Assembly (NCBI RefSeq): GCF_000346465.2
Contig: NC_034012.1
Coordinates: 6,282,853 to 6,346,852 of the forward strand
Length of the DNA stretch: 64,000 nt
Reading direction: 5' to 3'
Source of the DNA: Prunus persica
Taxonomy: Eukaryota; Streptophyta; Magnoliopsida; Rosales; Rosaceae
This document shows positions 38,901 through 50,363 of this stretch, one piece after another. The position numbers were made by a program, and so were the translations under genes. Each line of letters starts with the position of its first letter. Position 1 is the first letter of the stretch. The notes beneath the pieces are model-generated. The model was given only the letters and a program-made list of their open reading frames with translations. It was not told the origin of the DNA and searched no databases.

Positions 38901-39389
38901 TGATAAACGTTCAGTTTCTTGTACAATTGATCGTAAGGTGAGGGACTTTCGTATCCTAGTCCCATCATTTTGCAGGCTGCTTAACCCGGTATGCCTTGTA
39001 TTTTTTCAGCATGATGCAGATGCAGTCATTTGTGATTCTGAGTTGAGTTCAAAGCTAAAGTCTGCAACTTATATTGGACTCAAGAGAATGACAGGTGCTG
39101 CCATTCAGGATGAAATTCCTGTTGTGATGAGCGGAGCAGGACATGATGCAATGGCTCTGTCTCATTTAACCAAGGTTTGTTTTCACTTTCCAGATGAATC
39201 ATAAACCATGTTATTGTTTGTGTTGATCACCGTGTGAAAAATTCTGGCCTGCAAAATTTGGAGCAGGTGGGAATGCTTTTTGTGCGCTGTCGAGGAGGCA
39301 TAAGTCACTCCCCTGAAGAGCATGTATTGGATGATGATGTTTGGGCGTCTGGTTTGGCAATTTTGGCCTTCATAGAGACTCAGATGTGA
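35958..39389 (+). CDS. AAH: Allantoate deiminase (allantoate amidohydrolase)
   Basis: Hydrolyses allantoate in ureide breakdown, releasing ammonia and CO2 to recycle purine nitrogen in the endoplasmic reticulum. Twelve exons: 35958-36111, 36214-36296, 36593-36696, 36771-36855, 36992-37108, 37586-37695, 37776-37881, 38011-38097, 38461-38703, 38812-38937, 39010-39174 and 39267-39389. They total 1503 nt, or 500 residues. A hydrophobic N-terminal segment (VFVCYLVLVLSS) fits ER entry. M20 peptidase-like metal and substrate motifs follow in order: MGSHLDTVVDAGKFDG, FSDEEGVRFQSTFLGS, HIEQGPVLEW, GQTRLKV, GSQGHAGTVPMSMRHDP, MSGAGHDAMALSHL and RCRGGISHSPEEHV. Intron 9 has a GC-AG border (CAG|GCAAG). 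The exon 2 acceptor could lie three bases later. Ureidoglycolate amidohydrolase is a relative, but overall sequence fits allantoate deiminase better. Confidence 0.92.
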
Positions 39390-40658
39390 AGTGGAAAATT
39401 TGTTGACATTAGTGTACAGTAGTAGAACATCTTAATAATGTAGTATATGATGATATTTGCCATTTTGTCTATAGTTTTTTTTCCTGCTATTATGGGATCA
39501 TATGCTCTGCAATTTGAAGCCCCTGCAACCATGATTTTCACTTGCCACTTCACTATAGAAATGAGGATAAATATTTCCTTTCAAATATATTATATAAAAG
39601 TTGGATAATTAAACACTCTCAGATTTGGATAATTAAAAGCAACCAGAAATTGCAAAGAACGTGAAAGAGTAAGGACATACATAAAAGCTCCTCGTCTGAT
39701 CTTAAAGCATTTCCAATTTTTGAAAATTCAAAACAAACAGACTTAATCATATCCACAATAAAATTACTCAATGCATTGTTCATATACGTTTAGAAACTGA
39801 AATACACATTTGACATGTCGATACTCATTAGAATACACTGTATCTGTAATTGTGGGGAGTTTTAAGTTGTCAGGGATAGCACCATACAACATATGAGTCT
39901 CTCAACTTTGTTATTACCATTAGGAGATGCATCAACGGCTCATAGTCATTGGGCGTACATGAGGGTCGAGTCAAGCATCAATAACTTACAGTCACCACGC
40001 ACAAGCGCGAAAGTTGCGAAAGCTGAACCTAGAATGAGAACTACATTTGCTTTTTGAGCTGTGGGATTCTTAATTAAAAACCAAAAGAAAAAAATGTAGA
40101 CCACAAATCAGCATTAGCTCTCACAAATCAGGAAAAAATCAGCATGTATCATGCGGCTTAAGCAAACTGTGAATGAGATGGGATAGAAATTAGGTGGTGA
40201 GAGACTCTTCAAAATTTGATGAGGTAAACGCACCAATAGTTTCATAAATAGAAGTATCTCTTTTTAACTTCATTTCTTATAAGATAGACAAGAGTGAAAA
40301 AGAGAAAAAACAAAAGAAACATACCATCCTAGTTCTTTTGATTTATTTTATCGACCACAAGTGCATATTACATTAGTTACGACAGAAAGAAGCACACATG
40401 CATGTTTTTTTTTATTTTCTTTGTTTTGACAATCTCGACGGCACAAGAGAAATTTATTGAAAAAATAAAAGAGTAACACCTAGAAGGGACAACAAGAACC
40501 AAAGCCCCATACTAATACAAAACACGCCAAACCAAATAAAAAACTAGCAAAAGCAACAATTTAAAAGCTAAGACAAGTTCCAAAAGTAAGCTTCAGCAGC
40601 AACAGGAGGACCAGTAGCCCACCAGAACATGCATGCACATTTTTATTTTCTCTTCGTA
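39390..40658. other. Intergenic; receptor-like-protein 3' flank repeats
   Basis: From about 39780 the DNA is repeated downstream of the other receptor-like protein genes (for example 40400-40650 against 45640-45900 and 50090-50350; shared words ACACGCCAAACCAAATAAAA and GTAAGCTTCAGCA). It is therefore the 3' part of the duplicated unit and probably includes 3' untranslated sequence. No separate gene. Confidence 0.65.
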
Positions 40659-43600
40659 TCACAATCTCCCTTGCCAACCAGCTACTTTCAATGCAATTGT
40701 TAATGCCACCTTCTCTTTGACGTTGTCAAAGAAATTAAAATAGGCATACCTCCATGACTTTTTAAGGACCAATGTTCCACAAACAACCCAAAAGCCTATG
40801 ATGAAACCAAGTGCCATGCTGACGTAAAACCAAAACCTTTCCTTTTCATCTTTACTGTGATCTTCTATATGAAAAGTTTGTCCTGTTTTTGTGTCATCTG
40901 TAGGGCATACAGATGAAAGAGGAGCCCCACACAGTGACGGATTGTGTTCATAAATGGATGGATCATCGAGGGTTTGGAGTTGGTTTCCTGAAGGTATTTT
41001 TCCAATCAAGTTGTTGTAAGATAAGTTCAAGTGAGATAAGAAGGTTAAAGAAGAAAAGTTTTGAGGGATATGTCCTGAAAGCAGGTTGTGTGAGAGATCA
41101 AGAGTTTCAAGAAGACATAATTTTCCGATGCTTGAAGGAATCTCTCCAGTTAATCGATTCATTGACAAGTTCAACGTACTCAATTCAACCATACTGCCTA
41201 TTTGTTCAGGGATTTCACCTTCAAAATTGTTTGACGAAAGATCAATCAAGTTTCCCCACGAGGCTAACTGGTCATCTCCATATTCGAGCTCTTTGCCTTT
41301 TGACGTTATTGTTGTTCTTCCTTGGATTGAGAAACCCACGCTTACAGCCTCAACTTCAACAAGAGCACGCATATTTTTCAAACACTTGGGAATGGTCCCT
41401 GAAAAGTTGTTGTGTGAAAGGTCTAGGACGCGAAGGCTGACAAGATTGCAGAAATGGTGAGGGATATGCCCACTTAAAAGGTTGGATCGCAGTTGTAACA
41501 CTATCAATCCTGATAATTTTGATCCAAGCCATAAAGGTATGTTTCCAGTGAATTTGTTGTGTCCAAGATTAAGTATCATCAATTCAGTGCAATTTTGCAA
41601 GGAAAAAGGAATCTCACCACCAAAATTATTATTATTCACCTTAAAATGTTGAAGAGAACTTGAGATATCCATTAAACTCGGAATATTACCGAAAAGATTG
41701 TTGTGTGAGACATCAATACTGAATATATTCCACGAACTCCACTGTTGAGGGAACTCTCCAAATAGTTGATTGTTTCTTAGTGAAATGATTCTCATATCCT
41801 CCATGTTGCAAATAGAGAGTGGAATAGTACCATTCAAATAATTCTCAGAAACATCAAGATGAGTCAATTCGGGCATCAATTGATCTAAATTGGAGGGAAT
41901 TGGCCCAGAAAATAAATTGCTTTGAAGATCTAAGAAGGAGGCATTAGTGGGCCAAATTGGAAGTGGGCCCTCCAATTGATTATGACCCAAATTGATACGA
42001 GATAGCTTTGGAAACTTCAATTGTAATGGAAGCCTTCCACTGAAGTTGTTGTAAGATAAATCCAAAAGTTTGACTTGAGAAGATATCTTTGACAACCATT
42101 CCTCTGATATGGAACCCGAGATGAAAGTATTACGAAGGCTGACATATACTAGTTCACTTTGAGATTGAAGCAATACCCAAAAACCACGACCTACTCTGCA
42201 GTCTCTAATGTTAAGTGCGTGGAGCTTGAAAGGAGGGACCCAATCATAAGTCACGTTTAAAACAAGGGACATGGGCATTTCTTCCAACTCACTGGATATT
42301 GAAATGGCTTTTAATCTGGTGAGATTTATGAAATGGGCTTCCGTTAGAATGCCTTCCCATGAATTCCAAGAAAGATCTAGTTTAACTAGCTCGGAAAGTT
42401 TTCCCAAACTTTCTGGAATTGAGCCGTTCATATTATTACTAGACAGGTCCAATGTTTTCAAGGATGACAAGTTTCCAATAGATTCTGGAATTGAACCCCA
42501 AAGTAAGAGATTCTCGAGGTTGAGATGCTGCAAACTTGTTAACATTCCTAAGGAGTCCGGCAGTTGGCCTTCGAGCCCACAAGAAGACAAATCTAGTGAT
42601 TCTAATGCTATTGTATTATTTGGACAGTTTGACAAACTCCCCCAAAACTCTTCAATTTTCTCTCCATAAAATCCGTTCCCACTAAGACTTAAAAACTTCA
42701 GTTTGCACATATTTCCAATGACTCTTGGAATTCGACCATGGAAAGAATTATGGCTTAAATCAAGTTTTCTGAGGCTCGTAAGATTGAAAAGCCAGCTGGG
42801 AAATGAAGAAGTATTGAAGGAATTATTTGACAGATCAAGGACCGATAGTGGATTGCTATCAATCAAGCAATTAGGTAAGTGTAACTCCAGTAAAGAAGGA
42901 AGCAAGTTAACATGATGCAGCACATTTGGAACTCCTGTGCTGCTAAGATTCACTCCATTGAGATTGAGGTATTTTAGGGAAGAGAGATGAGAAAGCCAAT
43001 TCAAGCTTTTGGAATGCATTGAGCTAACATAATCAGAAGAGATATCAAAGTCAAGATAGTTCAATTTTGACAAGTTACCGAGAGAAGGGGGAATCTCTCC
43101 CGAAAATGATGCATGGGATATATTGAGATACCTCAGACTTTTAAGCTCCCCAAAGAACTTAGGAATGTGAATCCCATCAAAATCATTGCAGCTTAGATCC
43201 AGATAATTTAAATATTTCAAGCTAAGCAAAGAAGGATTTATCTTACCCCCCAAATAAGACTCCTCATGATAAGCCAACTCGTCCCACCTTTCATCATACC
43301 TCCAAACATATGAATGTGGATCCTGGATGTTGAAATCTTCAGTTTTCCAGTCATATGGATTTCGGAGGTTCAGCTTGGCCACATGACCATTGCGGTTACA
43401 CGAAATCCCTTGCCATTGACAGCAATCGCGACCCGCCCAAGAAGAAAGCCTTCCAGAGGGATCCTTGAGATCCTGTTTAAAACTGAGAAGCGCACTTCTC
43501 TCTTCCTCGATGCATGATCTCACACTACCAGTGCTTGGAACTCCATCAACCAAACAGAAACAGAAGTGACTGCTAGTGTGCAGACATGAAGATGCCAAAA

Positions 43601-43664
43601 ACAAAAGGAACAAAAAGTGAGAAATATAGAGAGGGTTGAATAAGTTTGAATACGAAGTATCCAT
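40659..43664 (-). CDS. LRR receptor-like protein (no kinase), array member 1
   Basis: An intronless 1001-residue RLP of the EIX2/Cf/HcrVf type, plasma-membrane immune receptors that signal through partner kinases such as SOBIR1. Domains in order: signal peptide (~15-40); LRRNT cap with [16 protein letters not shown] and the [10 protein letters not shown] cysteine pair; about 25-30 extracellular LRRs of the LxxLxxLxLSxNxFxGxIP type; a non-LRR island near residues 775-800 (ending KGKELEYGDDQLASW); the last LRRs; an acidic juxtamembrane stretch (EDHSKDEKERFW); one transmembrane helix (~946-967); and a ~34-residue basic tail. The start ATG matches the other two copies. Compared with member 2 it lacks about ten residues before the SVLDLSNNSF repeat. 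Open frame throughout. Confidence 0.92.
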   Translation of the reverse strand: MDTSYSNLFNPLYISHFLFLLFLASSCLHTSSHFCFCLVDGVPSTGSVRSCIEEERSALLSFKQDLKDPSGRLSSWAGRDCCQWQGISCNRNGHVAKLNLRNPYDWKTEDFNIQDPHSYVWRYDERWDELAYHEESYLGGKINPSLLSLKYLNYLDLSCNDFDGIHIPKFFGELKSLRYLNISHASFSGEIPPSLGNLSKLNYLDFDISSDYVSSMHSKSLNWLSHLSSLKYLNLNGVNLSSTGVPNVLHHVNLLPSLLELHLPNCLIDSNPLSVLDLSNNSFNTSSFPSWLFNLTSLRKLDLSHNSFHGRIPRVIGNMCKLKFLSLSGNGFYGEKIEEFWGSLSNCPNNTIALESLDLSSCGLEGQLPDSLGMLTSLQHLNLENLLLWGSIPESIGNLSSLKTLDLSSNNMNGSIPESLGKLSELVKLDLSWNSWEGILTEAHFINLTRLKAISISSELEEMPMSLVLNVTYDWVPPFKLHALNIRDCRVGRGFWVLLQSQSELVYVSLRNTFISGSISEEWLSKISSQVKLLDLSYNNFSGRLPLQLKFPKLSRINLGHNQLEGPLPIWPTNASFLDLQSNLFSGPIPSNLDQLMPELTHLDVSENYLNGTIPLSICNMEDMRIISLRNNQLFGEFPQQWSSWNIFSIDVSHNNLFGNIPSLMDISSSLQHFKVNNNNFGGEIPFSLQNCTELMILNLGHNKFTGNIPLWLGSKLSGLIVLQLRSNLLSGHIPHHFCNLVSLRVLDLSHNNFSGTIPKCLKNMRALVEVEAVSVGFSIQGRTTITSKGKELEYGDDQLASWGNLIDLSSNNFEGEIPEQIGSMVELSTLNLSMNRLTGEIPSSIGKLCLLETLDLSHNLLSGHIPQNFSSLTFLSHLNLSYNNLIGKIPSGNQLQTLDDPSIYEHNPSLCGAPLSSVCPTDDTKTGQTFHIEDHSKDEKERFWFYVSMALGFIIGFWVVCGTLVLKKSWRYAYFNFFDNVKEKVALTIALKVAGWQGRL

Positions 43665-43723
43665 TATGCAAATAAAGTTTCTCTCAATTTGTTTGTTGCA
43701 GACGGCTACTCAATGAGTGAACT

Positions 43724-43732
43724 CATATATAG
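43724..43732 (-). promoter_or_regulatory. TATA-like box of RLP member 1
   Basis: Minus-strand CTATATATG lies about 60 bp before the start codon. The same sequence is present before member 2 (48888-48897) and altered before member 3. Confidence 0.45.
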
Positions 43733-45906
43733 GCAAGGAACGTCTTCTACAAGTTTGCAAGCATTTTTCCTTATCATCTTTGCTGTTAGACCTGCAAAGA
43801 ACGTGAAAGAAGGGCAAGACTTCTCCAATGTGTCCCACCCAGCAATTGCAAAGAACTTTAATCTAGGTTCTTATTCATCGACTGATCCTTCTTTTTTTTT
43901 TTTTTGGGTCTACATTATATACTAGTCTTTCCTCACGCTCTTCCGTGCCTGCGAGAGGTATATTTTTTTAAAAAAATTTAAAATTATTTTAGAATTAAAA
44001 AAAGATAATGGGTAGTTGTGTTTCATAAAAATAGGATCTATTATTTGAATTTTCTTTTAATTTTAATATTTTTAATATCAAGAAGTGTGAATTTACCATA
44101 TTATCCTCATTTAATTAATAATTTCAATTCTTAATGTTTGCATTGACCAAAGACATCTTTTGTTATTTTGAATGTTTTACTATTCTCTGCTTTTTACTTT
44201 ATATAAATAGATATATGTTTTTGTTTGTGTTATTGGCCCAATCAAAACCTAAACCAACTTTGGAAGTCCACAAGTTGAGATCTCATTCCATGGAGCTTCT
44301 CCTTCTCACTTGGTCCATCATTTTATCTTACATATACTCTTTCTCTCGCCAAAGACGTTTAAGCCTCTTTAAAATCTACCTCTCATTATTATAGTGAATG
44401 GGAGTGCTAGCATGTGTCATTCCTTAATTAACTTTGTCATGGGGAATGCTAGCATGTGTAATTCCTTAATTAACTTTGTCATGGGGAATGCTAGCATGTG
44501 ACAATAAAAGTATTTTGGACCACCAAATTAGCATTATATCTCTCACATCATCTTTTCTTAGCTTGGTGTTGTGTATTAACTAGTCCAATTTAGTGGTATT
44601 TCTCTTTCGAACGTCGAAAGAAATTTCAAATTCGAATCCCCCAATCCTCCATTAATAAAATAGAAGAAAATTGTGTCTTTTGATATGCTAGGAAAAGTTG
44701 AGTTATTTATCAACAAGCAATATGTTTAAGCAAAATGTGAATGAGATGAAAAGGAAATTAGGTAGTGAAGGACTCATCAAAATTTGATGAGGCAACTGAA
44801 AGTTCATGTTTGAGTTACCAAAAAACCAAGGTCAACCCAAAAAAAAAAGTGTTTGGTATGGTTACTCTCTAGTACTATTGGGCTTTCTCCATGGATCCAC
44901 AAGTTTTTGGCTTCAACTTGCAGAGCTGGAAGGCATCCAATGCACTGATGTAAACTAAAAGGATCAGATACCCTTTGTAGGTTGGTTTGTCTCTTCTGAG
45001 TTTTAAGAAGCACATAGCATTAAAAGCATAATTAATTCTTAATTATGCACATAATGGAACTTTTCTGTATTACTCCAGTAATCAGTGCCAGAATTTGGAA
45101 TTTACTTATGTGGTTGTTAGATTGAATAATAATGTATGGCCCTTGCTTGCTCTTGTACTTGACGACCACCAAGAACACATTTGGCCTCTTTCTCTAAAAA
45201 TTCAAAATGGCTAGACTTGTATCTACAATACTTTAGCATGCATTTGACATGTTACTACTCATTAGAATACACTGTATCCTTAATTGTGGAGAATTTATTA
45301 GTTGTCAAGGGTCGCATGATACAATATATGAGACTCTCAACTTTTTATTACTATTAGGATGCATCATCGGATCATAGTCACTAAGCGCACATGAGTGTTG
45401 AGTCTATCATATTAACAACTTACAATCACTGAACACAAACGCGAATGCTGTACCTAAAATGATAACTACATTTGCTTTTTGAGCTTTGGGCTGCTTAATA
45501 AAAAACAAATGTAGCATGGCTATTGATCTGTAAGTGAACTAATTTATATATATTACGCAAGGAGTGCATATTAAATTAGTTACGATAGAAAGAAGCATAC
45601 ATGTAGTGTTATTGTTTTCTTTTTCTTTTTCCTTTGTTTTGACAATCTCGACAATATGAGAGAAATTTATTGAAGAAATAAAAGAATAACACCTGAAATG
45701 GACAAAAAGACCCAAAGCCCCTCGTGAGAGACTTCAAAACACAAAGTGAGGAAAGCACACTAATACAAAACAAGCCAAACCAAATAAAAAACTAGCAAAA
45801 GTAACAATTTAAAAGCTAAGACAAGTTTCAAAAGTAAGCTTCAGCAGCAACAGTCGGACGAGTAGCCCACCAAAACACACATGCAGATTTTTATTTTCTC
45901 TTCGTA
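43733..45906. other. Inter-RLP spacer 1
   Basis: No gene. 44216-45360 is paralogous to 53948-55690 with insertions and deletions between the two. A ~50-bp unit (GGGGAATGCTAGCATGTG plus CCTTAATTAACTTTGTCAT) occurs two to three times at 44398-44500. 45230-45900 is paralogous to the 3' flank of member 1. So the spacer is part of the duplicated block. Confidence 0.65.
44398..44500 (+). repeat. Short tandem repeat, ~55-bp unit
   Basis: GAATGCTAGCATGTGTAATT and its near copies are followed each time by CCTTAATTAACTTTGTCATG. There are two full units and a third start. The paralogous site at 54985-55045 has one unit fewer. Confidence 0.75.
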
Positions 45907-48831
45907 TCATAATCTCCCTTGCCAACGAGCTACTTTCAATGCAATTATTAAGGCTACTTTCTCTTTCACGTTGTCAAAGAATTTAAAATATGCATACCTC
46001 CACGACTTCTTTAGGACCAACGTTCCACAAACAGCCCAAAAGCCTATAATGAAACCAAGTGCCATGCCAACATAAAACCAAAACATTTCGTTTTCATCTT
46101 TACTGTGATCTTCTGAAGTAAAAGTCTGCCTTGAACGTGTATCATCTCCAGGGCAAACAGTTGAAAGAGGAGGCCCACACAATAACGGATTGTCTTCATA
46201 AATAGATGGATCATCGAGGGTTTGGAGTTGGTTTCCCGAAGGTATATTTCCAATCAAGTTGTTGTAAGATAAGTTCAAGTGAGATAGGGAGGTTAAAGAA
46301 GAAAAGTTTTGAGGGATATGTCCTGAAAGCTGGTTGTGTGAGAGATCAAGAGTTTCAAGCCAACGTAATTTTCCGATGCTTGAAGGAATCTCTCCAGTTA
46401 ATTGATTCATCGACAAGTTCAACGTACTCAATTCAACCAGACTGCCTACTTGTTCAGGGATTTCACCTTCAAAATTGTTTGACGAAAGATCAATCAAATT
46501 TCCCCACAAGGCTAAGTTTCCATCATCATATTCGAGCTCTTTCCCTTTTAACGTTATTGCACTTTTTCCAAGATATCCCGCATACCAGGAGACATTCTGG
46601 CATGCATCATTAACTTCGACTAGACAAGTCATATTTTTCAAACACTTAGGAATGGTACCTGAAAAGTTGTTGTGAGCAAGGTCTAAGACGTGAAGGTGTG
46701 GAAGATTGCAGAAATGGTGGGGGATATGCCCGCTTAAAAGGTTGGATTGCAGTGTTAACACTTCCAAGGTGGATACGTTTGATCCAATCCATAAAGGTAG
46801 GTTTCCAATGAATTTGTTGCCTCCAAGATTAAGTATGAGCAAAGAAGTGCAATTTTGTAAGGACAAAGGAATCTCACCACTAAAATTATTATTATTCACC
46901 TTAAATATTTCAAGAGAACTTGGGATACCCATTGAACTCGGAATATTACCAGAAAGATTGTTGTGTGAGACATCAATAATGCTTATTGTACTCCACAAAC
47001 TCCACCATTGAGGGAACTCTCCAAATAGTTGATTGTTTCTTAGCGAAATTACTGTCAAATCCTTCATGTTGCAAATAGAGAGTGGAATAGTACCATTTAA
47101 ACGATTCTCAGAAACATCCAGATATATCAATTTGGGCATCAATTGGTCTAAATTAGAGGGAATTGGCCCGGAAAATAAATTGCTTTGAAAATCAACGTTG
47201 TAGACATTAGGGAGCCAAAGTGGAAGTGGGCCTTCCAATTGATTATGATCCAAACTGATATCCTGTAGCTTTGGAAACTTCAATTGTAATGAAAGTCTTC
47301 CACTGAAGTTGTTGTAAGATAAATCCAAATGTTGGACTTGGGAAGATATCTTCGACAACCATTCCTTTGGTATGGAATTCGAGATGGAAGTATTCTGAAG
47401 GGTGACATATAATAGTTCAGTCTGAGATTGAATCAATTTCCAAAAACCAGGACCCACTCTGCAGTATCTAATGCCAAGTTTGTGGAGCTTGAAAGGGGCA
47501 ACCCAATCATAAGCCATGTTGAGCGACATGGGCTTCTCTATTGGATCCGTCGATATTGAAAGAGCTTTTAATCTGGTGAGATTTATAAAATGGGCTTCCT
47601 TTAGAATGCCTTCCCATGAATTCGAAGAAAGATCTAGTTCAACAAGTTCAGAGAGTTTTCCTAAACTTTCTGGAATGGAGCCGTTCATATTATTACTAGA
47701 TAGGTCCAATGTTTTCAAGGATGACAAGTTTCCTATGGAGTCCGGCAGTTGGCCTTCGAGCCCACAATATGACAAATCTAGTGATTCTAATGCTATTGTA
47801 TGATTTGGATAATTTGACAAACTCCTCAAAAACTCTTCAATTTTCTCACCAATAAAATTGTTGTCATGAAGACTTAAAAACTTCAGTTTGCGCATACTTC
47901 CAATGACTCTGAGAAAAGAACCACCGAAAGAATTCCAGCTTAAATCAAGTTTTCTGAGGTTGGTAAGATTGAAAAGCCAGCTGGGAAATGAAGAAGTATT
48001 GAAGTAATTAGATGACAGATCAAGGACCGAAAGAGAGGTGAAGTTAATCTTCTGTACTGATAGTGGAAGGCTTTCAATGAAGCAATTAGATAAGTGTAAC
48101 TCCAGTAAGGAAGGAAGCATGTTAAGATGATGCTGCCAATTTGTAACTCCTGTGCTGCTAAGATTCACTCCATTGAGATTGAGGTATTTTAGGGAAGAGA
48201 GATGAGAAAGCCAATTCAAGTTTGTGGAATATAATGAGATACTATAAGAAAAGCCGAGATCAAGATAGTTCAATTCTGATAAGTTACCTAGAGAATGGGG
48301 AATCTCTCCTGAAAATGATGTAGAGGATATATTGAGATACCTCAGACTCTTAAGCTCCCCAAAGAACTTAGGAATGTGAATCCCATCAAAATCATTGTAG
48401 CTTAGATCCAGATAGTTTAAATATTTCAAGCTAAGCAAAGAAGGATTTATCTTACCCCCCAAGCAAGACTGGTTATAAGCCAACTCGTCCCACTCTTCAT
48501 CATACAAGACATATGGATATTGATTCCGGAGATTCGCCTTTGCCACATGACCGGTGCGGTTGTTGCACGAAATCCCTCGCCATTGACAGCAATCGCGACC
48601 CGCCCAAGAAGAAAGCCTTCCAGAGGGATCCTTGAGATCCTGTTTAAAACTGAGAAGCGCACTTCTCTCTTCCTCGATGCATGATCTCACAGTACCAGTG
48701 CTTGGAACTCCATCAACCAAACAGAAACAGAAGTGACTGCTAGTGTGCAGATATGAAGATGCCAAAAACAAAAGGAGCAAAAAGTGAGAAATATAGGGAG
48801 GGTTGAATAAGTTTGAATACAAAGTATCCAT
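45907..48831 (-). CDS. LRR receptor-like protein (no kinase), array member 2
   Basis: A 974-residue intronless RLP with the same plan as member 1: signal peptide, LRRNT ([26 protein letters not shown]), LRR stack, island with [15 protein letters not shown], acidic juxtamembrane segment ([12 protein letters not shown]), transmembrane helix near 919-940 and a short cytoplasmic tail. Start set at the ATG matching members 1 and 3; the seven codons before it begin with a TTG. Against members 1 and 3 it lacks one complete 24-residue LRR: LPDS joins directly to [10 protein letters not shown], while the others have an LGMLTSLQHL repeat between. The island differs most from member 1 ([18 protein letters not shown]), and it may be where specificity differs. 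Frame intact. Confidence 0.92.
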   Translation of the reverse strand: MDTLYSNLFNPPYISHFLLLLFLASSYLHTSSHFCFCLVDGVPSTGTVRSCIEEERSALLSFKQDLKDPSGRLSSWAGRDCCQWRGISCNNRTGHVAKANLRNQYPYVLYDEEWDELAYNQSCLGGKINPSLLSLKYLNYLDLSYNDFDGIHIPKFFGELKSLRYLNISSTSFSGEIPHSLGNLSELNYLDLGFSYSISLYSTNLNWLSHLSSLKYLNLNGVNLSSTGVTNWQHHLNMLPSLLELHLSNCFIESLPLSVQKINFTSLSVLDLSSNYFNTSSFPSWLFNLTNLRKLDLSWNSFGGSFLRVIGSMRKLKFLSLHDNNFIGEKIEEFLRSLSNYPNHTIALESLDLSYCGLEGQLPDSIGNLSSLKTLDLSSNNMNGSIPESLGKLSELVELDLSSNSWEGILKEAHFINLTRLKALSISTDPIEKPMSLNMAYDWVAPFKLHKLGIRYCRVGPGFWKLIQSQTELLYVTLQNTSISNSIPKEWLSKISSQVQHLDLSYNNFSGRLSLQLKFPKLQDISLDHNQLEGPLPLWLPNVYNVDFQSNLFSGPIPSNLDQLMPKLIYLDVSENRLNGTIPLSICNMKDLTVISLRNNQLFGEFPQWWSLWSTISIIDVSHNNLSGNIPSSMGIPSSLEIFKVNNNNFSGEIPLSLQNCTSLLILNLGGNKFIGNLPLWIGSNVSTLEVLTLQSNLLSGHIPHHFCNLPHLHVLDLAHNNFSGTIPKCLKNMTCLVEVNDACQNVSWYAGYLGKSAITLKGKELEYDDGNLALWGNLIDLSSNNFEGEIPEQVGSLVELSTLNLSMNQLTGEIPSSIGKLRWLETLDLSHNQLSGHIPQNFSSLTSLSHLNLSYNNLIGNIPSGNQLQTLDDPSIYEDNPLLCGPPLSTVCPGDDTRSRQTFTSEDHSKDENEMFWFYVGMALGFIIGFWAVCGTLVLKKSWRYAYFKFFDNVKEKVALIIALKVARWQGRL

Positions 48832-50363
48832 TATGCAAATAAGTTCTCTCAATTTGTTTGTTGCAGACGGCTACTCAATGAGTGAACTCATATATAGGAG
48901 GCAAGGCAAGGAGCGTGTAAAAATTTATCTGAAGGTCTTCTACAAGGTTGCAAGTCAATGGTTATTTTACTAGAGAACACTAACCAACGCGTTCTGCAAG
49001 TTTGCAAGCATTTTTCCTTATCACTTAACCCATCACTATCATTATCCTCCATTAATTATACAATTCAAGTTTTTTTTCTACAATTTGTTTGTTGCAGATC
49101 CCCACTCAATAAGTGCGTAATAAAAATTTATATCTTAATTAAAGTGGATGGTTCTTTACCTAAAACACTAAGCTCAACGTGTTCTAAAAGTTTGCAAGCC
49201 CACTCAGACTCAGGTGTTGCCCATTCTTATTGATGCATTTTTTTGACTTCGGCTGCCGAAGTAATAATACCAATCGAACACCTTTGTAAGCGCTATAATA
49301 AAGGAAGACCGAAAGGCAAAGCATTGACCTTCACAAGTCATGCTTACAAATTTCCAAAACGTATTGCATGAAATAGAAAAAAGTTGGCACATTCAACTTT
49401 TCCTTTGTATTGTAGTATGGATATGGACCACATTATTTATATATTTTTTAAATAAAAATTTTCTAATGGAACCGAGTTTTTACAGTGAATCCAATTGCAG
49501 CTTCTGTTGTAGATTTTGGATACTTCTTGGCCAAACACACACCCCAAAAAAAAAAAAGAGAGAGAAAATACAGAAGTCTCACTTCTCTCTTTTCAAGCAT
49601 TTTTCCTAGAGTTTGGTGCTGGTTATTTTACTAGAGTTTACAAGCATTTTTCCTTGTACTTTTTGCTTCTTTTTATAAAGGGGAATATGTTTTTGTATTT
49701 GTGAGCTCTCTGCATATGTAGGTAACTTATTTATGTCTTACTATTAACAAGGTAACAATATCTTATATTTCTACACTCATGCATATTTTCATGAGCGCTT
49801 TCTTAACTTGACATGTAATGCGGCTTAAGCAAACTGTGAATAAAATGGGATGGAAATTAGGTGGTGAGAGACTCTTCAAAATTTGATGAGGTAAACGCAC
49901 CAATAGTTTCATAATTAGAAGTATCTCTTTTTAACTCATTTCTTATAAGATAGACAAGAGTGAAAAGAAAAGAAAAAAAAAAAACCCATATGTCAATATA
50001 CCATCCTAGTTCCTTTCATTTATTTTATCGACGACAAGTGCACACATGCTTAGTGTTATTGTTTTTTTTTTTCTTTTTCCTTTGTTTTGATAATTAACAG
50101 TACAAGAGAAATTTATTGAACAAATAAAAGAGTAACACCTAGAAGCTATGACAAGATCCATTGCCCCTCGTGAGAGACCCAAAACACAAAGTGAGGAAAG
50201 CACACTAATACAAAACACGCCAAACCAAATAAAAAACTAGCAAAAGCAACAATTTAAAAGCTAAGACATGTTCCAAAAGTAAGCTTCAGCATCAACAGGA
50301 GGACCAGTAGCCCACCAGAACACGCATGCACATTTTTATTTTCTCTTCGTATCATAATCTCCC
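48832..50363. other. Inter-RLP spacer 2
   Basis: No gene. 48832-49030 matches the upstream region of member 3 (53355-53560). 49800-50363 matches the 3' flank of member 1 and contains the remnant GGGAGATTATGATACG of the lost member 3 tail at about 50349-50366. The middle (49030-49800) has no detected copy elsewhere in the window. Confidence 0.6.

Noticed and set aside
40913..41460. Plus-strand frames of 124-175 codons opposite RLP member 1 (and equivalents in members 2 and 3)
   Set aside because: Antisense shadows of a conserved LRR coding strand; they recur in all three copies because the sense strand is conserved.
45907..48852. Seven extra N-terminal codons for RLP member 2
   Set aside because: They begin at TTG, and the aligned ATG at 48831 is shared by all three paralogues.
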